From a bacterium (GTDB taxonomy: Bacteria; Cyanobacteriota; Vampirovibrionia; Gastranaerophilales; Gastranaerophilaceae), in assembly GCA_017541465.1 (NCBI GenBank), contig JAFXYZ010000021.1, forward strand, positions 1 through 64,000: a DNA stretch of 64,000 nt. The letters are read 5' to 3'. Under the pieces are notes generated by a model, which saw nothing but the letters and a program-made list of their open reading frames with translations, did no database searches and was not told where the DNA came from. Positions 8,316 through 16,268 of this stretch are shown in pieces. The number at the start of each line of letters is the position of its first letter. The stretch's first letter is position 1. The position numbers and the translations under genes were made by a program.

Positions 8316-8487
8316 TCTCATTGTTATTTTTTCTGAAAATGTGGTATTATAGCGAAATTTCAGACGCATCAGTATTTTTGTAATTGTTTTTCTCTCAGAG
8401 GGAGACGATAGAGAAGATGGTTGTATCCGTAGGGATATAATTATCGGGCGCAAAGCAATTTCAAAACAGAGGGATAAAGGGTGAGGG

Positions 8488-10323
8488 CTAGTTATTGATT
8501 TTCTCCTCAATTTCCTCTTCACTCAGTTGTTTATAGTTTACTCTTGATGAGCAAATCGGCTGACGGTATTCGTTTTTGTTGATTGAGTATGAATTAACCA
8601 AAACTGTCGGCGGGAAAATTGAGAGTTTATAAGCCGCTTTTGTCATTCTTGAATAAAATCTCTCAAGCCAGATAGTTTTTTGCTCTCTGCTGACTTTATG
8701 TTCCTTCTCGTAAATGAACTCTGACGCCATCATATCTTCAAAATTCTCTTTTTTATTCTCAAACCGCCAGATGATTTCATCTAAAAATTCATAAGGCATT
8801 AGTGCTTCTTCCGCCAGCAGTGCTTTGTTAGTCTCAGGGTTTATGGCAAGCTCTGCGCTCGGGCGCTTGTTTATAACACTTTCGGGAATTGAGTTTTTCT
8901 GCTCCCTGTTCTTATTTAGCCATTTTGCGAGTGCAAAGAGTTTTGTTTTTGTTACATCAGCGATAGGTGCAAACCCGCCCGACATATCCCCGTTGATGGT
9001 TGCGTAACCCATATAGAGTTCAGACTTGTCGCTCGTTGCAATAGGAATACAAGAGCCAAACTCATTACTTATCCCCCATAGAATTGTTGCTCTTGTGCGT
9101 GCCTGAATGTTATCCATAGTGTAGGACTGAGTGTATCTGAAATCCCCCCAGTTTTTTTCTATGTTGTCAAAAAGCGATGAAAAATCAGTGCTAATCGTCT
9201 GTACTATGTTCTTTATCGGCAGTTCAAAGTAATTTATCCCAAGATTTTTCGCCAGAATTTCCCCGTCAAATTTACTCTCTTTGCTTGTGATAGCGGAGGG
9301 CATGCTTATTCCCGTGACATTTTCTTTCCCGAGAGCATCAGTGAGCAAAACGGCGCTTACGGTGGAATCAAGCCCGCCCGAGAGCCCTAAAACCGCACGT
9401 TCTAACCCGTTCTTCCTGAAATAATCTTTTATTCCCTGAAGAATAGTCTTATAAGTTCGCTCTAAATCGTCCTCATAATCAAGAGAGAACGAGGTTTTCT
9501 TTGTTTGTTCGGTGTAGAGCGGATATATTTTTCCGAGTTTTTTTTCGATATTGACTATTAAAAACTGTTCCTCAAAGGCTTTGAGCCTTGAAAAAAGTCT
9601 GCCGTTTTCGTCATAAATTCTGCTTGCACCCTCAAATGAGATGTTATCGACTGCTCCGACCTGATTAACAAAAATCAGAGGGGTGTTTAGTTTTGATGAG
9701 AAGAGTTTTTTGAGCTCTTTTTCTTTTTCTGTTCTCGTTGGAGTTATTGCGCAGTCGATAATTATATCAGCCCCGAGGGAGTTTTTTATGTTGTGAGAAA
9801 GCGAAACGAAGTATTTTGTATTATTTATTTCAAAAATTTTTGAAGAGTTTTCTGCGCAACTGCAAACATTAAAATCGCAATAGGTTGAAGGCAAAGGCTT
9901 TTTTAAAACATCTTTTATTTTGCCGTTTTGAAGGAGTGCAAGCGCTGAAAAGACTTCCTCTCCTTCTCTTTTAATATAGCCGAGTATAACTGAGGTATCT
10001 TTGATTTTTCTTGCGATTACATTTAAATATTTTTCGCATTCGCTGACTATTTGAGGGTGCTTTTCGGCTAAATCAGAGATGGGATAACCGCATAGGGCAT
10101 ACTCAGGAAAGATAACGAGCTCAACTCCTGTATTTTGGGCAAAATTGACATAATCAAGAATTTTTTTTGCGTTGTATTTAAAATCACCGATGACGGAATT
10201 AATCTGCGCCAGAGCAACTGAGCCTGACCGATAGGGCGAAAGCGCCGTTTTTATTTTCTCGTCAAGTTCTCTGGCTTTAGTTTTTTCATACTGTTCAAGC
10301 AGTTCAAAAATTTCCGTATTCAT
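8488..10323 (-). CDS. nadE: NAD+ synthetase with degenerate glutaminase domain
   Basis: The 611-residue protein has a nitrilase-type N-terminal domain (about 34-265) and an NAD synthetase C-terminal domain whose ATP-pyrophosphatase loop SGGLDS is at 315-320. It makes NAD+ from deamido-NAD+. Glu74 (FPEYALCGYP) and Lys141 of the glutaminase triad are present, but where the nucleophilic Cys should stand (family pattern V-x-I-C-E-D) the sequence is VSLSHN, residues 173-178. The Cys is thus replaced, most simply by Ser176. The synthetase half looks intact (SDKSELYMGY, GDMSGGFAPIADV), so the enzyme may rely on free ammonia. It is divergent from the radical SAM gene at 10406. Confidence 0.93.
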   Translation of the reverse strand: MNTEIFELLEQYEKTKARELDEKIKTALSPYRSGSVALAQINSVIGDFKYNAKKILDYVNFAQNTGVELVIFPEYALCGYPISDLAEKHPQIVSECEKYLNVIARKIKDTSVILGYIKREGEEVFSALALLQNGKIKDVLKKPLPSTYCDFNVCSCAENSSKIFEINNTKYFVSLSHNIKNSLGADIIIDCAITPTRTEKEKELKKLFSSKLNTPLIFVNQVGAVDNISFEGASRIYDENGRLFSRLKAFEEQFLIVNIEKKLGKIYPLYTEQTKKTSFSLDYEDDLERTYKTILQGIKDYFRKNGLERAVLGLSGGLDSTVSAVLLTDALGKENVTGISMPSAITSKESKFDGEILAKNLGINYFELPIKNIVQTISTDFSSLFDNIEKNWGDFRYTQSYTMDNIQARTRATILWGISNEFGSCIPIATSDKSELYMGYATINGDMSGGFAPIADVTKTKLFALAKWLNKNREQKNSIPESVINKRPSAELAINPETNKALLAEEALMPYEFLDEIIWRFENKKENFEDMMASEFIYEKEHKVSREQKTIWLERFYSRMTKAAYKLSIFPPTVLVNSYSINKNEYRQPICSSRVNYKQLSEEEIEEKINN

Positions 10324-10368
10324 ACTTCATAATCCCGATTATTACTTGTTATAATTATAGCTGAAAAA

Positions 10369-10377
10369 TGGTATAAT
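10369..10377 (+). promoter_or_regulatory. Extended -10 promoter TGGTATAAT
   Basis: TGGTATAAT lies 28 bases before the GTG start of the radical SAM/SPASM gene, in the 82-base divergent gap to nadE. Confidence 0.55.
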
Positions 10378-10405
10378 TGATTAATAATAAAAAAGGGTTT
10401 CAATA

Positions 10406-11458
10406 GTGAATTTTTTTGCGCAACTGTTTAATTTTGGGAATAAGAACAAGAAATTTATCTGCCCCGGTGCGTTTTCGCAGGTGTATATTTACTACGACGG
10501 GCGTGTTTTTCTTTGCCCCGACTGTTATATGTCCCCTGAAGCGCAGATAGGAAATCTGAACGAGCAGACTTTTGACGAGATTTGGAACTCTGAGCGGGCG
10601 GTTCTGATAAGAGAAAATGCGAAAAATATGATTTACAGTCACTGTGCTGTGCGTGAGTGCCATGTTAAAACCAATTATCATATAAGGGTTATGCCGTCAG
10701 AGGGTATTGATTTTTCGGTTAAACAGAGGAAATATCCGAAGATGGTCTGCGTTGGACCTGACTGGGAGTGTAATGCAAACTGTATTATGTGCCGTCCTTC
10801 ACTTTCCAGGTTGTCTGATGAGGAGCTCTCTAAGTTTAATGAAAAGATAGAAAAATGGTATCTGCCGATTTTAAAGGACGCAAAGGAATTAACCCTCAGC
10901 ACGACCTCTGATCCCTTCGGAAGCCGAAATACAAGGCTTTTGATGAAAAGAGCCTCTGAAAAATATCCGAAATTAAAGTTTAACATAATGACGAACGGGA
11001 TTTTGTGCGACAAATATAACTGTGAGCAGACAGGAATTTGGGACAGAATGGGAAGAATAATGTTCTCTGTTCACGCATCAAATCAAGAAGTCTATGATAA
11101 GGTCGTTAAAAACGGCAATTTTGAAAAGATGTGCGAGAATCTGAAACTTATGTCGGAATTGAAGTCAGAGGGCAAAATTAAGGCACTTTACTTGGGGTTT
11201 GTGATTTCATCAAAGAATTATCACGATATTCCTTCATTCTGTGAGTTTGCGAGGGTAAATAATGCGGTTGCACTCTTTTGGATGTGCAGAGATTGGGGTG
11301 GTAATCTGGCTAATTCCGATGAACAGCTGGAGGTCTGGAAGCGAGAACACCCGAAGTTTAAAGAACTTCAGAAGGTTTTGAGGAGTATTTCCTCTCTTGA
11401 TACTGATTATTCCTGCTTTAACCCTTATCTGAAATATATCAGAGATAATGATTTTTAA
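10406..11458 (+). CDS. Radical SAM protein with N-terminal SPASM-like cluster domain
   Basis: The start is GTG, eight bases behind AAGGG. The 350-residue protein has a cysteine-rich region first (C19, C37, C40, C80, C85) with the SPASM-like phrase YYDGRVFLCPDC and IGNLNEQTFDEIW. The radical SAM motif C122-x3-C126-x2-C129 (CNANCIMC) follows. In most SPASM enzymes the auxiliary-cluster domain comes after the barrel; here it comes first. Such enzymes modify peptides or proteins, but no precursor peptide is seen beside it. It stands alone between nadE and the CRISPR locus. Confidence 0.8.
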   Translation: MNFFAQLFNFGNKNKKFICPGAFSQVYIYYDGRVFLCPDCYMSPEAQIGNLNEQTFDEIWNSERAVLIRENAKNMIYSHCAVRECHVKTNYHIRVMPSEGIDFSVKQRKYPKMVCVGPDWECNANCIMCRPSLSRLSDEELSKFNEKIEKWYLPILKDAKELTLSTTSDPFGSRNTRLLMKRASEKYPKLKFNIMTNGILCDKYNCEQTGIWDRMGRIMFSVHASNQEVYDKVVKNGNFEKMCENLKLMSELKSEGKIKALYLGFVISSKNYHDIPSFCEFARVNNAVALFWMCRDWGGNLANSDEQLEVWKREHPKFKELQKVLRSISSLDTDYSCFNPYLKYIRDNDF

Positions 11459-11658
11459 TATTTTTCTGAATAGTGTTATAAAAAAAAGAAATCGGGAATA
11501 ATATATATAGATTTGCTTGTTAAAGGTAAGATATTAATGAGAAAGATTTAGCAAAATTCGCAGTAAAAATGCGGATTTTGTGCTTGCGTTTTAGGAAAAT
11601 GACATAAGAAGAATAACAATAATCCGAATTTTTTGGTTATGGAATACAAGTACCATTG

Positions 11659-11681
11659 AGCCGGCATGCCGCCGGCTTTTT
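11659..11681 (+). terminator. Rho-independent terminator before the CRISPR-Cas locus
   Basis: AGCCGGC / GCCGGCT stem with loop ATGCC, followed by TTTTT. It insulates cas9 from upstream transcription. Confidence 0.8.
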
Positions 11682-11741
11682 AGTTTGGATTTGAATATTG
11701 TAAATGATTTATACGTCCAAATATGATATATCAATGAAATA

Positions 11742-11750
11742 TGATAAAAT
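11742..11750 (+). promoter_or_regulatory. Likely cas9 promoter (TGATAAAAT)
   Basis: An extended -10-like TGATAAAAT lies 29 bases before the cas9 start. The ribosome-binding site TAGGATGG (11766-11773) follows, with the ATG at 11780. Confidence 0.4.
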
Positions 11751-11779
11751 TGTAATAGGAAAATATAGGATGGAAATTT

Positions 11780-14770
11780 ATGGAAAAAGTTTTTGCGTTT
11801 GATATGGGAAAAGCCAGTATTGGGTATTGTGCAAGGGAAGGCTTTAATATATTAGAACTTGGGTCTTTAATTATAGATAAAGACCATGCTGAAGTAATTT
11901 CAAACAGGGAAAGAAGAAGAACAAGAAAAACTCTTGAAGCACATAAAAAGAGAGAAGAATTTTTTGATAAATTATGGTTAGATTGTAGGTTGTCAGTATT
12001 AGAAAGAACGGACAAACGATTTAAAATCGAATTTTCAACAAAAGATGATGATACAATTTATAATTCAGCATTATTAAGAATTGCACTTTTGCAAAATATT
12101 CCTCTTAAAGATTGGCAGATATATAAAGCCATACATAGTGCTATTCAAAGAAGAGGGTATGATGCTGAAATTGCGTGGGCAAATGTTTCTTCCTCTGATG
12201 AAAAAGATAACCAAGAAAGAGTCAGTAAATATACACAAGATGAAACAGGCAAAGAATTAATTAATAATAATGAATATAAATATCCTTGTTATTATGATGC
12301 TTACCGTCTGGGGTTGTGGACTGAAGAAAATCCTGCAAAGTTAAATAGGTATATTCCGTTGACTAATGCCAACAAAGTGAGAACAACGGGTTTCGTTGCA
12401 CCTCGTTCATTTGTAGAAAAAGAATTAAGGCAATTGTATATAAATGCACAAAAACAATTACCTCAGTTGATGAAATTTCCCGTTGAATATTTTTTATATG
12501 GGCAATATGGTGCAGCATATGCAACTTTTAGAACATCTAATCAAGGACGCGAAGATAATTATGGTGTCTTAGGGCAAAAAATACCGAGATTTGATAATAG
12601 AATAATAGCCAAATGTAAATTATTGCCAAAACGAAATGTTTGTAAAGCGAATAATTTAGAAAATGTTACTTTTACTTTGCTAATGAAACTTAAAAATTTA
12701 AGATTTACTGATATACAAGGGAATAAATGGGCTTTAGATTATAGTGCGATATCCGATATTCATTCTAATTGGCTTGCAAAAGCGTATAAAGAGGGTGAAA
12801 TAAAACTTGATACAACAATAACTAAAAAAGAAATTGAAACTGTTATCGGGATAAAAATACAAGATAAAATCGAACCTATGAAAGCAAATATTTTAGGACG
12901 TTCAGCATTCTGTCGCCGTGCTTGTCAAATAATGAACAAAATAATTCTAGAGGGAATAAAAGAACCTATAAATATGGATATAACCGATTTTGTTGACCCT
13001 GAAAATACTTCAAATCCAATTACGGAAGGGGAGATTCGAGAAATGCTGTCAAAAATCGGAACTTGGGATAATTTATACATCCCTGATAATCGTTATGAAA
13101 TGTTGGAACTATCTTCTGACGACAGGCAGAAAACCGATTTGTTGATAGGTAAAATAACAAATCCTATTGTTAGAAATCGTTTACAAATTTTAAGAGATAA
13201 ACTTTTGGAAATGAAAGGGAAATACGGAACTCCTGATAAAGTTATTTTTGAGTTTATAAGAGAAGGTGCGGATAATTCATTATATGGAGCAATAAAAGCC
13301 CAAGATGAATTAAATAGAATGAAAGCAAATGAAAAAGAAAATGAAAAAATAGTTAAAAAACTTAAAGACAATGATGCATATTCGCCTACAAATTTTGATA
13401 AATTGAAACTTTTAGAAATGCAAGGTGGGAAATGTGTATATAGTGGAAAAAATATAGGAATAAGTGATTTCGACAAATGTGAAATAGACCATATTTTTCC
13501 TCGTACAATGGGAGGTAATGATGCTCTATATAATAAAGTTCTTTGTTATAGTATTGAAAATCAAAATAAAAAAGGTAGAACTCCTTATGAATGGTTATCC
13601 TCGGACAAAGATGAATGGGCAAAATATATTAAACGCTTGAGTGAAATTAAATCAAGTTTAGGAAAAAAGAAATTTGAACTTTTAACAAGTAAACCGGAAG
13701 ATTGTGCAAAATTAATTGAAAGTTATAATGGATTAGCAGAAACTGCGCAAATTTCCAAAGTTTCACAGCAACTTGCAGCGTTTATTTTTGGTTGGGGTAT
13801 GCAAACTAAGGATGATGAAAGACACTTGTTTACTAATAATGGTTCAACAACATCGGCTATTCGCAGACGATATGGACTTAATAAAATTCTTGGAGAGGAT
13901 ATTAAAAAGAATCGTGAAAATGATAAGCATCATGCACTTGATGCGATTTGTATAAGTTTTTCAAGGGATTTTAAATATGATGAAGAATCAGGAAAAGATG
14001 TTATAAAAGGCTTTACCTATGATTTCGTAAAAAATGAAATAGATAGATTGATTCCATATCCTTATTCAAATGATAAACCGTTTAAGGGGAATATAAGACC
14101 TAAAGAAACATATTACGGAAAAAGAAAAGTTAATGGGAAATATAAATTGACAGAACGGACAGAAATAACAGACATCAAGCGAAATAAAAAAGATGTTGAA
14201 AAAATAATTGATGAAGTAATAAAAAATGACTTACTTGATAAATTAAATCTAACGTCAGATGAATGGATAAATATGTTGCAAGATTATAAACATCCCAAGA
14301 AACAAACGAAAGTCAAAAAAGTTAGAACGTTAATAGATTGTAATGCAGAATTGACTTATGATGGTAATGGCAGAGAAAGATTTGATGTTTATGTAGATTT
14401 TGGAAATAAAGGAACAAAGGGGCAATTTAAACGCTCGAAAGGACACAAAGGACAAATTCTTTATTATGATAATAAAGGTTCAATTCGTGTAATGCCGATT
14501 TATGCAAATAAATCAACGCAAGAGGTTAAAGATAAACTTATTAATATGGGCTGCAAGTTATATCGTGGCGGAGAAATGTTCCATTCAGGTTGTCTTGTTG
14601 AAATACCAAACGATTTTAAAGCAGGTGCAAATACATATCCAAAAGGGACATATAAATTAAGGACAATAAAAAGTGGCGGGGAAGTAAAACTTGAGAATAA
14701 TGTTGGAATAGAAATAGTTTCAAGTGCAAAATATTTGACTAATGCAGAATTCTATAAGAGAAAAAATTAA
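11780..14770 (+). CDS. cas9: Type II-C CRISPR RNA-guided endonuclease Cas9
   Basis: At 996 residues this is a compact Cas9 close in size to the Campylobacter enzyme. RuvC-I has Asp8 (FAFDMGKASIGY), then an Arg-rich bridge helix (ERRRTRKTLEAHKKR, about 44-58). RuvC-II has Glu491 (VIFEFIRE) and RuvC-III has His718 and Asp721 (HHALDAICIS). The HNH domain has Asp570, His571 (EIDHIFPRT) and Asn594. All catalytic residues of both nuclease centres are present, so double-strand cleavage is expected. The C-terminal 200 residues would form the PAM-reading domain. Codon use is much more A/T-rich than in neighbouring housekeeping genes, which suggests acquisition by transfer. It is first of cas9-cas1-cas2, with no csn2 or cas4, which defines subtype II-C. 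Confidence 0.97.
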   Translation: MEKVFAFDMGKASIGYCAREGFNILELGSLIIDKDHAEVISNRERRRTRKTLEAHKKREEFFDKLWLDCRLSVLERTDKRFKIEFSTKDDDTIYNSALLRIALLQNIPLKDWQIYKAIHSAIQRRGYDAEIAWANVSSSDEKDNQERVSKYTQDETGKELINNNEYKYPCYYDAYRLGLWTEENPAKLNRYIPLTNANKVRTTGFVAPRSFVEKELRQLYINAQKQLPQLMKFPVEYFLYGQYGAAYATFRTSNQGREDNYGVLGQKIPRFDNRIIAKCKLLPKRNVCKANNLENVTFTLLMKLKNLRFTDIQGNKWALDYSAISDIHSNWLAKAYKEGEIKLDTTITKKEIETVIGIKIQDKIEPMKANILGRSAFCRRACQIMNKIILEGIKEPINMDITDFVDPENTSNPITEGEIREMLSKIGTWDNLYIPDNRYEMLELSSDDRQKTDLLIGKITNPIVRNRLQILRDKLLEMKGKYGTPDKVIFEFIREGADNSLYGAIKAQDELNRMKANEKENEKIVKKLKDNDAYSPTNFDKLKLLEMQGGKCVYSGKNIGISDFDKCEIDHIFPRTMGGNDALYNKVLCYSIENQNKKGRTPYEWLSSDKDEWAKYIKRLSEIKSSLGKKKFELLTSKPEDCAKLIESYNGLAETAQISKVSQQLAAFIFGWGMQTKDDERHLFTNNGSTTSAIRRRYGLNKILGEDIKKNRENDKHHALDAICISFSRDFKYDEESGKDVIKGFTYDFVKNEIDRLIPYPYSNDKPFKGNIRPKETYYGKRKVNGKYKLTERTEITDIKRNKKDVEKIIDEVIKNDLLDKLNLTSDEWINMLQDYKHPKKQTKVKKVRTLIDCNAELTYDGNGRERFDVYVDFGNKGTKGQFKRSKGHKGQILYYDNKGSIRVMPIYANKSTQEVKDKLINMGCKLYRGGEMFHSGCLVEIPNDFKAGANTYPKGTYKLRTIKSGGEVKLENNVGIEIVSSAKYLTNAEFYKRKN

Positions 14771-14796
14771 GTTGATTTTTATTAAAAATTAATTAC

Positions 14797-15756
14797 ATGG
14801 ATAATATGAGTTATCATATTATCCATATTACAAAGCCGACAAGTTATATTTTAGTTGAAAAAGGTCTTTTATTTTGCAATGTTAAGAAAACAGGTGAAAT
14901 TTTTAAAATTGCTCTTGATGATATAAAAGCAGTTATTGTTTGTACGCCTGCCGTGTCTTTTTCAAATAATGCTATTGCATCACTTTTGTCTAGGAATGTT
15001 GTTATTCAGCACTGTGATAAAATGTTTCAGCCGATAGGGTGGAGTGTGCCTCTTTCAAGGATTGTTAAAACAAATGTTTTTAAAAATCAAATCTCGAAAA
15101 ATGACGATTTTACAAATGAACTTTGGAAGAAAATAATAAGGCAAAAGGCTTTGAATCAAGCCGTCGTTCTTGATATTATGAACGTTGGTCATCATAAACT
15201 GTATAATTTGATTAATAAAACTTTGATGAGTGAAGCGAATATTGCAAAACAATATTGGGCAGACTATTTTTCTTGTTTATCCGAACCGATGAAAAGAGAA
15301 CACAAAAATGCTCAATCTTTTGAAAATGCTTGTTTAAATTATGGCTATGCGGTCTTGAAAACTTTGATTTACCGTTCGATTTTGATTCACGGGCTTTTGC
15401 CTAATTTAGGGATAAAACATACAAGCAACTATAAAACAACACCTCTTGTTTATGATTTAACAGAACCATTCAGGGCTTTCGTCGATTTTTATTTGTATCG
15501 GTTTTCAAGAGAGTATGATGTTGAATTTGAAAATCAGGAAATTCAAGAATGGATAAAATATATTCCCTCTTGCTTTAAGAATTATAGGCTGGAATATAAA
15601 TCGAATAGTTATAAAATTGTAGATATAATAGATATTTATATTGAAGAAATCGCTAGGGCGTTTTCAAAGTTTGATTGCTCCGATATATTTTTGCCTGATT
15701 TAAACGAACAATGTTTGGATAAAGATACACAAAGAAACAGAGAATATGAGGAGTAA
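14797..15756 (+). CDS. cas1: CRISPR-associated integrase Cas1
   Basis: The 319-residue protein carries the type II Cas1 signature: Glu in MSEANIAKQYW, His in LLPNLGIKH and the PLVYDLTEPFRAFVD block. These supply the metal-binding Glu/His/Glu-type site used to insert new spacers. It follows cas9 by 26 bases and overlaps cas2. The ribosome-binding site is weak; an ATG at 14806 (MSYHIIH) is an alternative start. Confidence 0.95.
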   Translation: MDNMSYHIIHITKPTSYILVEKGLLFCNVKKTGEIFKIALDDIKAVIVCTPAVSFSNNAIASLLSRNVVIQHCDKMFQPIGWSVPLSRIVKTNVFKNQISKNDDFTNELWKKIIRQKALNQAVVLDIMNVGHHKLYNLINKTLMSEANIAKQYWADYFSCLSEPMKREHKNAQSFENACLNYGYAVLKTLIYRSILIHGLLPNLGIKHTSNYKTTPLVYDLTEPFRAFVDFYLYRFSREYDVEFENQEIQEWIKYIPSCFKNYRLEYKSNSYKIVDIIDIYIEEIARAFSKFDCSDIFLPDLNEQCLDKDTQRNREYEE

Positions 15757-15763
15757 ATATCGC

Positions 15764-16093
15764 ATGGGTTGGCTATTTGTGTGTTTCGATTTGCCTGTTG
15801 AAGACAAAGAAGAAAGAAGACTTGCTGCCAACTTTAGAAAAGACTTGTTAAATCTTGGATATTTCATGCTCCAAAATTCAATATATGTTCGTTCGTGTGT
15901 AACCTACGAAAAAACGGATAAATTCATAAAAAATCTTAAAGATATTGCGCCTGCAACGGGAAGTATTAATATTTTTTTTCTTACAGACAAACAATGGAGT
16001 TTATCGGTTTGTATAGAAAAAATAAATTATAAAAACTCAAAATATATACAAAAAATTGGCGAAAATGCACCAAAACAAATGACTTTTTGGTAG
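15764..16093 (+). CDS. cas2: CRISPR-associated protein Cas2
   Basis: The product starts MGWLFVCFDLPV and has the ER-x-A-x-x-FRK-x-L-x-x-x-G block of type II Cas2, followed by the NSIYVR strand. It is the dimer that bridges Cas1 in spacer integration. ATG 15764 is chosen because AGGAG (15749-15753) lies ten bases before it; the ATG at 15746 lies upstream of that ribosome-binding site and would give 115 residues. Either way the frame is close to or overlaps the cas1 end, implying coupling. Confidence 0.93.
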   Translation: MGWLFVCFDLPVEDKEERRLAANFRKDLLNLGYFMLQNSIYVRSCVTYEKTDKFIKNLKDIAPATGSINIFFLTDKQWSLSVCIEKINYKNSKYIQKIGENAPKQMTFW

Positions 16094-16094
16094 T

Positions 16095-16230
16095 TCTATG
16101 TTACCATGAAGTCATGGATATTAAATTTTTAAATGGTTTAGAGAATGAGATTCAAACGTTTACTTGCAGAGGTTTAAACTATTCTCTTGTCAATTATGAT
16201 TGGCCTCTTAACTTAAAATATGTTTTCCGT
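16095..16230 (-). ncRNA. Candidate tracrRNA of the type II-C system
   Basis: Read on the minus strand, 16225-16192 is an anti-repeat. It can pair with the minus-strand crRNA repeat over 18 consecutive base pairs (one G-U), then after a small bulge and internal loop over AATCATAA. The next bases form AGAG...CTCT followed by GC, like the Campylobacter nexus hairpin, and an AGAGAAT / ATTCTCT longer pairing encloses it. A -10 TATAAT (16241-16236 minus) would start transcription near 16230; the outermost repeat's own TATAAT could also do so. A CCATGA/TCATGG hairpin (16104-16117) near the cas2 stop may end it. The exact 3' end is uncertain. Confidence 0.75.
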
Positions 16231-16268
16231 ATTCTATTATATATCATTTTATATTTTTTGTATATCCT

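Larger units (their letters stand above)
11459..11779. other. Intergenic region upstream of cas9
   Basis: This AT-rich gap holds a hairpin with a ten-base-pair stem (AAAATTCGCA 11553-11562 / TGCGGATTTT 11570-11579), a terminator at 11659-11681 and the cas9 promoter region. No sequence resembling the CRISPR repeat was found here, so it is not the tracrRNA site. Confidence 0.5.

Noticed and set aside
11459-11658. tracrRNA upstream of cas9
   Set aside because: No stretch resembles the repeat on either strand, whereas 16192-16225 does clearly.
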